Below, piece by piece: positions 7,900-16,879 of a stretch of DNA of 64,000 bases. This DNA is from an uncultured Coprococcus sp. (GTDB lineage: Bacteria > Bacillota > Clostridia > Lachnospirales > Lachnospiraceae). The stretch's first letter is position 1; the number at the start of each line of letters is the position of its first letter. The stretch is taken from NCBI GenBank assembly GCA_934277375.1, contig CAKQTZ010000002.1, forward strand, positions 62,001 to 126,000, in the 5' to 3' direction. The notes under the pieces are model-generated. The model did not search any database and was not told the origin of the DNA. It was given only the letters and a program-made list of their open reading frames with translations. The position numbers and the translations under genes are program-made.

Positions 7900-9138
7900 T
7901 TACTTATTGTTAGCGTTGTCCTTCTCCTCACGCTTCTGATCCATCATAGCACGAACCTTCATTGAAAGGCCGAACAGGTTGATGAAACCTGAAGCATCCT
8001 TGTGATCGTAGAGGTCACCGGTTGTGAATGAAGCGAGGCTCTCTGAGTACAGAGTGTAATCAGATGTTGTACCAGCCTTGATGATGTTGCCCTTGTAGAG
8101 CTTCATCTTTACATGACCGGTTACACGCTCCTCAGTCTTGGCAACGAATGCTGAAAGGCTCTCACGGAGAGTGCAGAACCACTTGCCCTCGTATACAAGT
8201 GCTGCGAACTTTGTTCCGACAAGCTTCTTGTACTCCATAGTATCACGGTCAAGTGTGAGCTCCTCAAGCTGCTTGTGAGCTTCTGTGAGGATAGTTCCAC
8301 CAGGTGTCTCGTATACACCACGTGACTTCATGCCGACAACACGGTTCTCAACGATATCGATGATACCGATACCATGCTTTCCGCCGAGCTTGTTCAGCTC
8401 ACGGATGATATCTGAAGTCTTCATCTTCTTGCCGTTGAGTGCTACAGGGTAGCCCTTCTCGAAGTCAAGGTCGATGTACTCAGGCTCATCAGGTGCCTTC
8501 TCAGGTGTAACTGAGAGAACCAGAAGGTCATCGTAGTTTGGCTCATTTGCAGGATTCTCAAGCTCAAGACCCTCATGGCTGATGTGCCAGATGTTACGGT
8601 CACGGCTGTAAGAATGCTTTGCGTCAAATGGAAGATCGATGCCGTGTGCCTTACAGAAAGCGATCTCATCCTCACGTGACTGCATAGTCCACTCAGGCTG
8701 TCTCCATGTAGCGATAACCTTGATGTCTGGTGCAAGAGCCTTGATAGAAAGCTCAAAACGAAGCTGGTCGTTACCCTTACCTGTAGCTCCGTGGCAGATG
8801 GCAACAGCGCCTTCCTTACGTGCAACCTCAACAAGCTTCTTAGCAATGATAGGTCTTGCAAATGACGTACCGAGAAGGTATTTGTTCTCGTATACAGCGT
8901 CAGCCTGAACTGTTGGCATGATGTACTCATCGCAGAGCTCATCAACAACATCGATGATGTAAAGCTTCTCAGCTCCTGAATACTTTGCTCTCTCGTCAAG
9001 TCCCTCAAGCTCGCTCTCCTGACCTACATCTATACATGCACAGATAACATCGTATCCGTATGTCTCCTTTAACCATGGGATGATGGCAGTGGTATCAAGA
9101 CCGCCTGAATAAGCCAGTACAACTTTTTCTTTAGCCAT
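7900..9138 (-). CDS. argG: Argininosuccinate synthase
   Basis: ArgG joins citrulline and aspartate using ATP to give argininosuccinate, the next-to-last step of arginine synthesis, in the cytoplasm. The 412-residue protein has the N-type ATP-pyrophosphatase P-loop AYSGGLDTT at residues 9-17 and the conserved [20 protein letters not shown] segment ([12 protein letters not shown]) and is full length for the family. The ATG follows a clear AGGAGG (minus strand, just above 9138). It is transcribed away from argCJB, and the 500-base gap holds candidate ArgR sites. The argH gene that would finish the pathway is not in the window. Confidence 0.97.
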   Translation of the reverse strand: MAKEKVVLAYSGGLDTTAIIPWLKETYGYDVICACIDVGQESELEGLDERAKYSGAEKLYIIDVVDELCDEYIMPTVQADAVYENKYLLGTSFARPIIAKKLVEVARKEGAVAICHGATGKGNDQLRFELSIKALAPDIKVIATWRQPEWTMQSREDEIAFCKAHGIDLPFDAKHSYSRDRNIWHISHEGLELENPANEPNYDDLLVLSVTPEKAPDEPEYIDLDFEKGYPVALNGKKMKTSDIIRELNKLGGKHGIGIIDIVENRVVGMKSRGVYETPGGTILTEAHKQLEELTLDRDTMEYKKLVGTKFAALVYEGKWFCTLRESLSAFVAKTEERVTGHVKMKLYKGNIIKAGTTSDYTLYSESLASFTTGDLYDHKDASGFINLFGLSMKVRAMMDQKREEKDNANNK

Positions 9139-9641
9139 TTTAATAAATCCTCCTATAAATATAGTGTTTTGAAAAATTACTTTATAATATATTCCATTTT
9201 TCGCCTACATGAACTATACAACGCAAATGTATATTATGCAAGCAATTTTTCAAAATATCCATTCAATCAGCGTATAATATGCATGCGATTTATGCATGGA
9301 TACATAGCAAAATGGCGGCAAAAACGTTGATAAACCGTATATTTTTGATAAATATGCAAATATTCAAAAAAACCATTGCATAATATACAATCAAAATGTA
9401 TAATTATAAAAGTCTTCGTATGGGAGATAACATTTTGTCGGATGTGTTAATGGAATGTCCAGAGATTGAGCGGGTAGAATCAGATTGTCAGGTATCAAGT
9501 CTATCATTACCTATAATATACATGCTGATGAGATGCATGTTGACGAGGCTGACTAAGTGGGTATACAATCAAACAGGATATGCCTTAAGACAAATCCGTG
9601 GGAATGGAAATATAAATTTTTACATATATATGGAGGCAGTT
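9139..9641. promoter_or_regulatory. Divergent argG/argC control region with candidate ArgR boxes
   Basis: This 503-base gap carries the 14-mer TGTATATTATGCAA at 9228-9241 and its exact inverse TTGCATAATATACA at 9376-9389. Both resemble the AT-rich ArgR/AhrC operator (TGNAT...ATNCA), although the half-site spacing is one base shorter than the classical box. A third related site (CGTATAATATGCATG) lies near 9270. One box faces argG and one faces argC, as expected for shared arginine repression. The frame extending upstream of argC to 9396 is not convincing coding sequence. A small hairpin (ACATGC/GCATGT) is near 9522-9542. Confidence 0.45.
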
Positions 9642-10682
9642 ATGATTAAGGTAGGAATTATCGGATCAACAGGATACGCAGGACAGGAGATAGTAAGAAT
9701 CCTTCTTGGACATAAGGAAGCGGAGATCGTATGGTACGGTTCAAGAAGCTTTATCGATCAGAAATATTATCAGGTATACGGCAACATGTTCCAGATCGTG
9801 GACGCGAAGTGTATGGATGACAACATGGAGGAGCTTGCATCACAGGTAGATGTCATATTTACAGCTACACCACAGGGACTTTGCGGATCACTGGTGAATG
9901 AGGAGATTCTGTCAAAGGTGAAGATCATAGATCTCAGTGCAGATTTCAGAATAAAGGATGTCGCTACTTATGAGAAGTGGTACAAGATAGAGCACAAGAG
10001 CCCACAGTTTATTGACGAGGCTGTGTATGGTCTCTGTGAGATCAACAGGGAGGATATAAAGAAGTGCAGACTTCTTGCAAACCCTGGATGCTACACAACA
10101 TGTTCGATCCTTTCACTCTACCCACTGGTTAAGGAAGGTCTGGTTGACGCCAACTCCATCATTGTTGACGCTAAGTCCGGAACATCGGGTGCAGGAAGAG
10201 GCGCGAAGATTGCAAATCTCTACTGTGAGGTCAATGAGAGCATAAAGGCTTATGGAGTTACGACACACAGACATACACCTGAGATAGAGGAGCAGCTTGG
10301 ATATGCAAATGGCAGTCCGATAGTCATCAATTTCACTCCACATCTTGTTCCTATGAACAGAGGAATACTTGTGACAGCATATGCCAACCTCAAGGAGAAG
10401 GTTGATTACGATACAGTGAGAGCCGCATACGATAAGTACTATGCAAATGAGAGATTTATCAGGGTTCTCGACAAGGATGTATGTCCTGAGACAAGATGGG
10501 TTGAGGGCAGCAACTATGTGGATGTCAACTTCAAGATCGATGAGAGAACAAACAGAGTCATCGCCATGGGCGCACTTGACAATCTTGTAAAGGGTGCTGC
10601 AGGTCAGGCGGTTCAGAACATGAACATTATGTTTGGATTTGACGAGGCAGAAGGTCTCCGCATGGCTCCTGTTTTCCCATAA
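9642..10682 (+). CDS. argC: N-acetyl-gamma-glutamyl-phosphate reductase
   Basis: ArgC reduces N-acetylglutamyl phosphate with NADPH to the semialdehyde, step three of ornithine synthesis. The 346-residue protein starts with the Rossmann motif GIIGSTGYAGQEIVRIL and carries the active-site NPGCYTT (catalytic Cys) and the GTSGAGR motif, at the usual family length. The ATG at 9642 is chosen because TGGAGG precedes it and the NAD-binding motif starts at once; an in-frame extension to 9396 has no such support. It opens an argC-argJ-argB operon. No argD is present here. Confidence 0.96.
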   Translation: MIKVGIIGSTGYAGQEIVRILLGHKEAEIVWYGSRSFIDQKYYQVYGNMFQIVDAKCMDDNMEELASQVDVIFTATPQGLCGSLVNEEILSKVKIIDLSADFRIKDVATYEKWYKIEHKSPQFIDEAVYGLCEINREDIKKCRLLANPGCYTTCSILSLYPLVKEGLVDANSIIVDAKSGTSGAGRGAKIANLYCEVNESIKAYGVTTHRHTPEIEEQLGYANGSPIVINFTPHLVPMNRGILVTAYANLKEKVDYDTVRAAYDKYYANERFIRVLDKDVCPETRWVEGSNYVDVNFKIDERTNRVIAMGALDNLVKGAAGQAVQNMNIMFGFDEAEGLRMAPVFP

Positions 10683-10703
10683 ATTTGGAAATAAGGTGGT
10701 AGG

Positions 10704-11930
10704 ATGAAGATAATTCCGGGAGGCGTGACGGCACCTATAGGCTTTAGGGCGGCGGGACTTCACGTTGGAATAAGAAGAAATAAACTGAAAAAAGACATGG
10801 CACTCCTGGTGAGTGATGTTCCGGCTCATGTGGCAGGAGCATTTACACAGAACATGGTTCAGGCGGCACCGGTCATCTATGACAGGCGGCTTTGCCAGAA
10901 TGTGGGAATGTGTCAGGCGCTGGTGGTGAACAGCGGTGTGGCGAATACCTGCACCGGTGAGCAGGGAATCCACGATGCGGAGGCCATGGCGGCTCATGTA
11001 GGTAAGAGCCTTGGCATAGATCCTGATATGGTGGCAGTGGCTTCCACCGGAGTCATAGGAATGAGACTTCCTATGGATGTCATACAGAGAGGCATAGATA
11101 TGCTGGTGCCGGAACTTTCATATTCGATAGATGCCGGAGTTGATGCGGCTGAGGCGATAAAGACGACGGATATCTACAAGAAGGAGATAGCAGTAACTTT
11201 AGAGATCAAGGGGCAGCAGGTCACCATAGGCGGCATGTGCAAGGGATCAGGAATGATCAACCCTAACCTCGGAACTGTACTCAGCTTCATCACGACGGAT
11301 CTGAATATCAGCTCAGAGCTGCTAGGCAAGGTGCTTAAGGCTGATGTGGTCGATACATATAATATGGTGTCAGTGGACGGAGATATGTCCACCAACGACA
11401 CCGTCATGATATTTGCAAATGGCATGGCGGGCAACGAGGAGCTGCTTGAGACCGATGATGATTTCCTGGCTTTTGTCGAGGCTATAAGATATATCAACAG
11501 AGCATTTGTCAGGGCGATAGCCTCGGACGGAGAGGGTGCGACCAAGATGTTTCAGGTGGATGTGTCGGGCATGCCTGATAAGGATACGGCAAGACATCTG
11601 GCAAAGGCTATAGTAGCCTCCAATCTTGTAAAGTGTGCCATGTACGGAGCTGATGCCAACTGGGGCAGAATAGTATGCGCCATGGGGCAGAGCGGTGTGA
11701 AGTTTGATCCGTACAGGGTTGATATAGAGATAGCCAGTGTGGCAGGACATCTTGAGATAGTTAAGCATGGAGTGACTACTGATTACGATGAGAAGGAAGC
11801 GAGCCACATACTTTCTGAGAAGCAGATAAAGCTCAGGGCGCATATGAATATGGGAGATGAGACGGCAACCGCGTGGGGCTGTGATCTCACATATGATTAC
11901 ATCAAGATAAATGCGGATTACAGAAAATAG
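10704..11930 (+). CDS. argJ: Bifunctional glutamate N-acetyltransferase / amino-acid acetyltransferase
   Basis: ArgJ moves the acetyl group from N-acetylornithine to glutamate, which closes the acetyl cycle of arginine synthesis. The 408-residue proenzyme should cleave itself before a Thr that becomes the nucleophile. The cleavage region KGSGMINPNLGTVLSF retains that Thr, but the residue before it is Gly where most family members have Ala (NMAT). The terminal DLTYDYIKINADYRK is typical. It lies 21 bases after argC with GGTGG before its ATG, and belongs to the argCJB operon. Whether it also uses acetyl-CoA cannot be told from the sequence. Confidence 0.95.
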   Translation: MKIIPGGVTAPIGFRAAGLHVGIRRNKLKKDMALLVSDVPAHVAGAFTQNMVQAAPVIYDRRLCQNVGMCQALVVNSGVANTCTGEQGIHDAEAMAAHVGKSLGIDPDMVAVASTGVIGMRLPMDVIQRGIDMLVPELSYSIDAGVDAAEAIKTTDIYKKEIAVTLEIKGQQVTIGGMCKGSGMINPNLGTVLSFITTDLNISSELLGKVLKADVVDTYNMVSVDGDMSTNDTVMIFANGMAGNEELLETDDDFLAFVEAIRYINRAFVRAIASDGEGATKMFQVDVSGMPDKDTARHLAKAIVASNLVKCAMYGADANWGRIVCAMGQSGVKFDPYRVDIEIASVAGHLEIVKHGVTTDYDEKEASHILSEKQIKLRAHMNMGDETATAWGCDLTYDYIKINADYRK

Positions 11931-11979
11931 ACTATAGTCAATAAAGAAGATATAACATAGAAGAAAGAAGGACAGAGAA

Positions 11980-12870
11980 ATGGTTATAGGTGATTACACA
12001 GTAGATCAGGTAATTGAGAAGGCACAGACACTGATAGAGGCAATGCCGTATATCAAGAAGTTCCAGGGCAAGACAGTGGTAGTAAAGTACGGCGGAAGCG
12101 CTATGCTTGATGAGAATCTCAAGTACAACGTCATCAAGGATGTTGCCATGCTGAAGCTCGTTGGCATGAAGCCGGTCATCGTACACGGTGGCGGTAAGGA
12201 GATCAGCAAGTGGGTTGAGAAGGTTGGCAAGGAGGCAGAATTTATCAATGGTCTCCGTGTGACAGATGCAGAGACTATGGAGATCGCAGAGATGGTTCTC
12301 GGTAAGGTCAACAAGAGCCTTGTAAGCCTCATGCAGAAGATCGGACTTAAGGCAGTCGGAATCAGCGGCAAGGACGGAGGTATGTTCACAGTCAAGAAGA
12401 AGTTCCCGGGTGGTAAGGATATAGGTTATGTGGGAGAGATAACAAAGGTTGATACATCACTGCTCACGTCGCTCATCGAGGATGATTTCATCCCTGTTAT
12501 CGCACCTATAGGCGTGGATGAGAATTATGAGGATTACAACATCAATGCAGATGATGCAGCATGTGCAGTTGCCACAGCTCTTGAGGCTGAGAAGCTCGTA
12601 TTCCTCACAGATATCGAAGGCGTATTCATCGATCCTACAGACAAGTCCACACTTATCTCAGAGATGGATATACATGAGGCAAAGGAGATCATAGAGAAGG
12701 GTGTTGTCGGCGGTGGTATGCTTCCAAAGCTTAACAACTGTATCGCAGCCATGGAGAACGGAGTTTCAAGAGTGCATATTCTGGACGGACGTCTTCAGCA
12801 CTGTCTGCTTCTTGAGTTCTTCACCCAGAAGGGTATCGGAACCGCTATTCTCAAGGAGCCATTGTTCTAA
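11980..12870 (+). CDS. argB: Acetylglutamate kinase
   Basis: ArgB phosphorylates N-acetylglutamate with ATP, the second and often arginine-inhibited step. The 296-residue protein has the amino-acid kinase signatures [20 protein letters not shown] and the C-terminal [11 protein letters not shown]; the long N-terminal helix before residue 25 is the one that makes hexamers in arginine-sensitive forms, so feedback inhibition is likely (family knowledge). The site AGAAAGAAGGA lies just before the ATG. It ends the operon; a terminator starts 32 bases downstream. Confidence 0.96.
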   Translation: MVIGDYTVDQVIEKAQTLIEAMPYIKKFQGKTVVVKYGGSAMLDENLKYNVIKDVAMLKLVGMKPVIVHGGGKEISKWVEKVGKEAEFINGLRVTDAETMEIAEMVLGKVNKSLVSLMQKIGLKAVGISGKDGGMFTVKKKFPGGKDIGYVGEITKVDTSLLTSLIEDDFIPVIAPIGVDENYEDYNINADDAACAVATALEAEKLVFLTDIEGVFIDPTDKSTLISEMDIHEAKEIIEKGVVGGGMLPKLNNCIAAMENGVSRVHILDGRLQHCLLLEFFTQKGIGTAILKEPLF

Positions 12871-12901
12871 TAGATATTACATATAGAGAATATACACGAA
12901 T

Positions 12902-12957
12902 AAAGCCGTGTGTCAGACACAGAAAGTTATCTTTGAAGTCTGGTGCGCGGCTTTTTA
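12902..12957 (+). terminator. Terminator of the argCJB operon
   Basis: Arms AAAGCCG...GTCAGAC and GTCTGG...CGGCTTTTT pair with one or two mismatches and end in a T run. Confidence 0.75.
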
Positions 12958-13126
12958 CATATTTATATGTATTGTAAAAATAATCAATGAATGTGGCATA
13001 AAAAGGTCTATTTATGAAAAAAGTAACAAAAATGAAATGAAATAGAAATATATTGTTGTAAATTAAATGGGGTTTAGATACAATGAATCTGTGTAATTCT
13101 GTGCAGACGCAGGAGGTGTCGGCACG

Positions 13127-13732
13127 GTGGACAATAGAATAAGACTTATCATATGTGTACTGTTTTTGGGACTTATGTGTAGTGGATGCAGTAAAGAGAC
13201 TGTGGTTATATCGGACAGCGGGACAGAGAACGTGACAGAACAGGAACAATCCGATACAGAGGAAGATTCAGCCGGATCAGAGAATGATACTGATAAGATA
13301 GTTGTATTTGTGTGTGGATCGGTGCTGAATGAAGGGGTATATGAGCTGGATCCCGGTGCCAGGGTGAATGATGCACTGGCAGCGGCCGGTGGATTTGCAG
13401 AGGATGCTGATACGACAGCGGTTAATCTTGCTGATATGGTAACAGATGGTGGAAAGATATATTTCCCTGCAGAAGGTGAGCCTGTATCATCAGGATATGC
13501 AGGCGGCACAGAAGCGGAAAATGTCCTGACAGAGAATGGTAAGGTGAATATCAATACAGCTGATGAGAATGGACTTACACAGCTCCCAGGCATTGGAGAG
13601 ACGAGGGCCAGGAGAATAATAGCTTACAGACAGGAACACGGACTGTTTTCCAGTACAGAGGATCTGAAGAATGTCAGCGGCATCGGAGATAGTATATATG
13701 AGAGTCTTGAAGAATATATATCTGTAGAGTAG
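13127..13732 (+). CDS. comEA: ComEA-type DNA-binding lipoprotein
   Basis: ComEA binds incoming double-stranded DNA on the outer face of the membrane during natural transformation. The 201-residue protein has a SLBB domain at about 60-120 (VFVCGSVLNEGVYELDPGAR) and two helix-hairpin-helix motifs at the end (LPGIGETRARRIIAYRQ and VSGIGDSIYESLEEY). The N-terminus carries a lipobox (LMCSGC), so it is probably a lipoprotein and not a transmembrane-anchored protein as in Bacillus. The start is GTG with GCAGGAGGTG upstream. The DNA channel gene comEC follows three genes later in the same direction. Confidence 0.88.
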   Translation: MDNRIRLIICVLFLGLMCSGCSKETVVISDSGTENVTEQEQSDTEEDSAGSENDTDKIVVFVCGSVLNEGVYELDPGARVNDALAAAGGFAEDADTTAVNLADMVTDGGKIYFPAEGEPVSSGYAGGTEAENVLTENGKVNINTADENGLTQLPGIGETRARRIIAYRQEHGLFSSTEDLKNVSGIGDSIYESLEEYISVE

Positions 13733-13760
13733 AGGAACAAGGAGAGAAAGGAAGTAAAGT

Positions 13761-14447
13761 ATGAAAAAGGTTCTTGTTGTTGACGATGAGAAGTTGATTG
13801 TCAAAGGATTGAAGTTTAGTCTTGAACAGGACGATATGGAAGTCGATACAGCTTACGACGGCGGTGAGGCTGTAGAGAAAATAAAGAATAACGACTATGA
13901 TATAGTACTTCTTGATATTATGATCCCGGTTTATACAGGAATAGAAGTGTGTCAGATGGTTAGGGAATTTTCCAATGTGCCTATCATCATGCTCACAGCA
14001 AAGGGTGAGGATATGGACAAGATCATGGGTCTTGAATATGGCGCAGACGATTATATAACAAAGCCATTTAACATACTTGAGGTTAAGGCCAGAATAAAAG
14101 CGATACTTAGGAGAAGCGGCAGAAAACAGGCACCGGTAAAACCTGCTAATGTTATGGAGATCAATGGAATGAAGGTCGAGCTTGACAGCAGAAGGGTGTT
14201 TGTGGCTGGCAAAGAACTTAATCTGACAGCGAAGGAATTTGATCTTCTGGAGCTGCTTATGGCACATCCTAACAAGGTATATTCGAGAAATGAACTTCTT
14301 AGTACGATATGGGGAGATTCATATCCGGGAGATGCAAGAACTGTGGATGTTCATGTGAGACGTCTTCGTGAAAAGATAGAGGCGAATCCGGGAGAGCCGG
14401 TTTATATTCATACAAAATGGGGAGTAGGTTATTTCTTCAAGGGCTGA
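13761..14447 (+). CDS. OmpR/PhoB-family response regulator
   Basis: The 228-residue protein has a receiver domain with the acidic pair DDE at 8-10, the phosphorylation site Asp52 (VLLDIMIP), a conserved Thr and Lys (MLTAKG, ITKPF), and a C-terminal winged helix (TAKEFDLLELLMAHPNKVYSRNELL; RTVDVHVRRLREKI). It should bind promoter DNA when phosphorylated by the kinase encoded one base downstream. Regulated genes are unknown; its place between comEA and comEC suggests, but does not show, a link to the cell envelope or competence. Confidence 0.95.
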   Translation: MKKVLVVDDEKLIVKGLKFSLEQDDMEVDTAYDGGEAVEKIKNNDYDIVLLDIMIPVYTGIEVCQMVREFSNVPIIMLTAKGEDMDKIMGLEYGADDYITKPFNILEVKARIKAILRRSGRKQAPVKPANVMEINGMKVELDSRRVFVAGKELNLTAKEFDLLELLMAHPNKVYSRNELLSTIWGDSYPGDARTVDVHVRRLREKIEANPGEPVYIHTKWGVGYFFKG

Positions 14448-14448
14448 T

Positions 14449-15924
14449 ATGAAAAAAAAAGAAAAGACTACTGTAGGTTCAGATAATAAAGATATACAGA
14501 CAACTGAAAATACAAAATCCAAGGCACAGTTCAGCATGAGCCAGAAGCTGGTGATCGCTATGGTCACAGTCGTGTGTGTGGCTGTGATCGTCAGCGCATC
14601 ATTGTGGATACTGATGAGAAATTCGGCAAGAAACTCGGAGAAAGACCTTGTGCAGCGCACAGAGATTTGTTCAGACTATGTTGTCAATGTCATCAACACA
14701 CATAAGGCCGAGGATGATATCGGACAAGCCATGGATGAGATAAGAGCCATGGCTTATTCGATATCAGGACGTATACTTGTGATTGATTCCGGGTACAGGA
14801 TAGCCGTTGATTCCTATGACAAAGATACAGGAAAATACATGCTGGATTCAAATGTGTTAGAAGTCATGAGCGGTAAATCAGTATCTATGACGGAAGATAC
14901 TGATGGTGTGCTGAAAAAGCTGGTCGCTGTCATAAACAGTGAAGGTTACACAGATGCAGTTGCAGTCATAATGTGTGGAACAGATGAGCTCACAGTACAA
15001 AACGAAAAGAGCCAGATATGGTTTGTGGGGCTGCTCATAGCCGCGGTAGCACTTGCTTCAGTTCTGGCATGGTTCATTGCCAGACTGTCGGTGAGGGATG
15101 TGGACCGTGTTAAGGATTGTATAGAAGGAATGACGGGCGGAAGTCTTGAGCAGATGAATACTGACGGCATGTTTAAGGAGACGCAGGAGCTCACGAAAGG
15201 CATAAACGCAGTATTTAACAAGGCTCAGCTTCTCGAGGAGTCCAGACAGGAATTTGTGTCAAATGTGTCACATGAGCTCAAGACACCTATAACATCCATG
15301 AAGGTTCTGTCTGAGTCATTGCTTACCCAGAGTGATGTGCCTGCTGAGATGTATAGAGAGTTCATGGAGGATATAGTTCAGGAGATAGACAGGGAGGCGG
15401 AGATCATAAGTGACCTTCTGACCCTTGTCAAGACCGATAAGGGTCCTGACAGCCTTAACAAGGAATCTGTGGATATGAATGAATTCATGGAGCTTATACT
15501 CAAGCGATTGAAGCCACTGGCTGAGAAGAGAAGTATCCAGCTGTCATTTGAGAGTTTCAGGGATGTCAGCGCAGATATAGATAAAGTAAAGTTCACACTT
15601 GCGATATCCAATCTGATAGAAAATGGAATAAAATACAACGTGGACGGTGGCTGGATCAGGGTATCACTGAATGCCGATCACAGAAACTTTTATATCAAGG
15701 TGGCTGATTCCGGAGTCGGTATCCCGGAGGATTGCATAAACCATATATTTGAGAGATTCTACAGAGTGGATAAGGCGAGAAGCCGTGACACGGGAGGCAC
15801 TGGTCTGGGACTTGCGATTACAAAGAACATCATTCTCATGCATAAGGGAACGATCAATGTGTACAGTGAGCCTGGAAAGGGAACCACATTCACGGTTAAG
15901 ATTCCACTGGGATATCAACAGTAA
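14449..15924 (+). CDS. Membrane sensor histidine kinase
   Basis: The 491-residue kinase has two membrane helices (about 33-56 and 189-211) around an extracytoplasmic sensor domain of about 130 residues, a HAMP-like linker, the phosphoacceptor motif SHELKTPIT (His275), the N box NLIENGIKYN, and the G boxes DSGVGIPE and GTGLGLAI. It is therefore a complete class I kinase. It follows the regulator gene by one base and the two clearly form a pair. The ligand is not evident. The first 30 residues are unusually rich in Lys, Thr and Asn. Confidence 0.94.
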   Translation: MKKKEKTTVGSDNKDIQTTENTKSKAQFSMSQKLVIAMVTVVCVAVIVSASLWILMRNSARNSEKDLVQRTEICSDYVVNVINTHKAEDDIGQAMDEIRAMAYSISGRILVIDSGYRIAVDSYDKDTGKYMLDSNVLEVMSGKSVSMTEDTDGVLKKLVAVINSEGYTDAVAVIMCGTDELTVQNEKSQIWFVGLLIAAVALASVLAWFIARLSVRDVDRVKDCIEGMTGGSLEQMNTDGMFKETQELTKGINAVFNKAQLLEESRQEFVSNVSHELKTPITSMKVLSESLLTQSDVPAEMYREFMEDIVQEIDREAEIISDLLTLVKTDKGPDSLNKESVDMNEFMELILKRLKPLAEKRSIQLSFESFRDVSADIDKVKFTLAISNLIENGIKYNVDGGWIRVSLNADHRNFYIKVADSGVGIPEDCINHIFERFYRVDKARSRDTGGTGLGLAITKNIILMHKGTINVYSEPGKGTTFTVKIPLGYQQ

Positions 15925-15929
15925 AAGGT

Positions 15930-16862
15930 ATGGAAAATATGAGAAATAAGAGATATATTATGGGTGTGATCGGGTGTCTGCTCATGCTGCTGCTGACTGC
16001 GGCCTGCGGAGCGGATCAGAACAGTGATCCAGGATCAGGTGACAGAGAAGATCCGGGCAGCATCACCCTGTACTATGTGGATGAGACCTGGACTGGATTC
16101 AATCCGCAGTCTATGGACATAGATCAGGTGGCATCCGTGGAAAACGTCATAGATACAGTTATGATTGCGCTGATAGAGGGTGGAGATTCTGACACTGCAG
16201 TCGCGCCGGTGGCACCCGGTATGACCTATCAGAGATATACATATGATGGTGCAAAAACGATAAACCTTATATTCAATGTTGACTGGGAGAGTACAGATGC
16301 ATATGCGGTGCTTTTGTCAAAAGCGGCATTTGTACGGACTATTTGTCAGATAACTCCGCTTGATAAGGTCGTGTTTGAACTGGTGGATATGTCAAATGAG
16401 AGCAATGTCATAAAGGAAGAACTCACAGAGGATTCATTTGCAGATGAAAACAATATGATGAATTCTGATTGTGAGGCACACATATATCTTCCAGATAAGA
16501 CAGGCAAATATCTGATAGAGAAGACTGTGATTCTTGACAGGGCATCCAGGGATACACTTGCGGTGCAGATATTGCAGGAGCTGACAGTAAACTATGATGA
16601 CACGCTGCCCCCGTTTAACACAGATACGGTGGTAAAGAGCGTAAGTGTGGCTGATGGTGTATGTACAGTTACGTTCAACGAAAAATTTGCCAGTGGTACC
16701 CAGGGGGTGGATGATGAAGTGGTGGTATATTCCATAGTTGATACACTCACGGATCTGGATGGAATAGACAGCGTTGTTATAACGGTGGACAACACTAATA
16801 ACAGATTGAACAATATAGATCTGAGTAAGAAGTTATTCAGAAATGCTACATATATTAGATAA
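15930..16862 (+). CDS. GerMN-domain lipoprotein
   Basis: The 310-residue protein has a lipoprotein signal ending in the lipobox LTAAC near residue 26. A GerMN-like domain covers about residues 190-300 (ILQELTV, VADGVCTVTFNEKFASG, VYSIVDTLTDLDGIDSVVI). GerMN domains occur in GerM of spore formers and in envelope lipoproteins; the role here could be in the cell wall or sporulation, not proven. It starts five bases after the kinase gene and is probably in the same operon. It ends four bases before the ribosome-binding site of comEC. Confidence 0.8.
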   Translation: MENMRNKRYIMGVIGCLLMLLLTAACGADQNSDPGSGDREDPGSITLYYVDETWTGFNPQSMDIDQVASVENVIDTVMIALIEGGDSDTAVAPVAPGMTYQRYTYDGAKTINLIFNVDWESTDAYAVLLSKAAFVRTICQITPLDKVVFELVDMSNESNVIKEELTEDSFADENNMMNSDCEAHIYLPDKTGKYLIEKTVILDRASRDTLAVQILQELTVNYDDTLPPFNTDTVVKSVSVADGVCTVTFNEKFASGTQGVDDEVVVYSIVDTLTDLDGIDSVVITVDNTNNRLNNIDLSKKLFRNATYIR

Positions 16863-16879
16863 TACAGGAGGATAAGAAA

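Noticed and set aside
8442..9008. Serine- and leucine-rich frame inside argG
   Set aside because: It is an alternative frame of argG without a ribosome site or recognisable domains.
9396..9641. N-terminal extension of argC to 9396
   Set aside because: ArgC begins with its NAD-binding motif at 9642 behind a good ribosome site, and the extension overlaps the likely operators.
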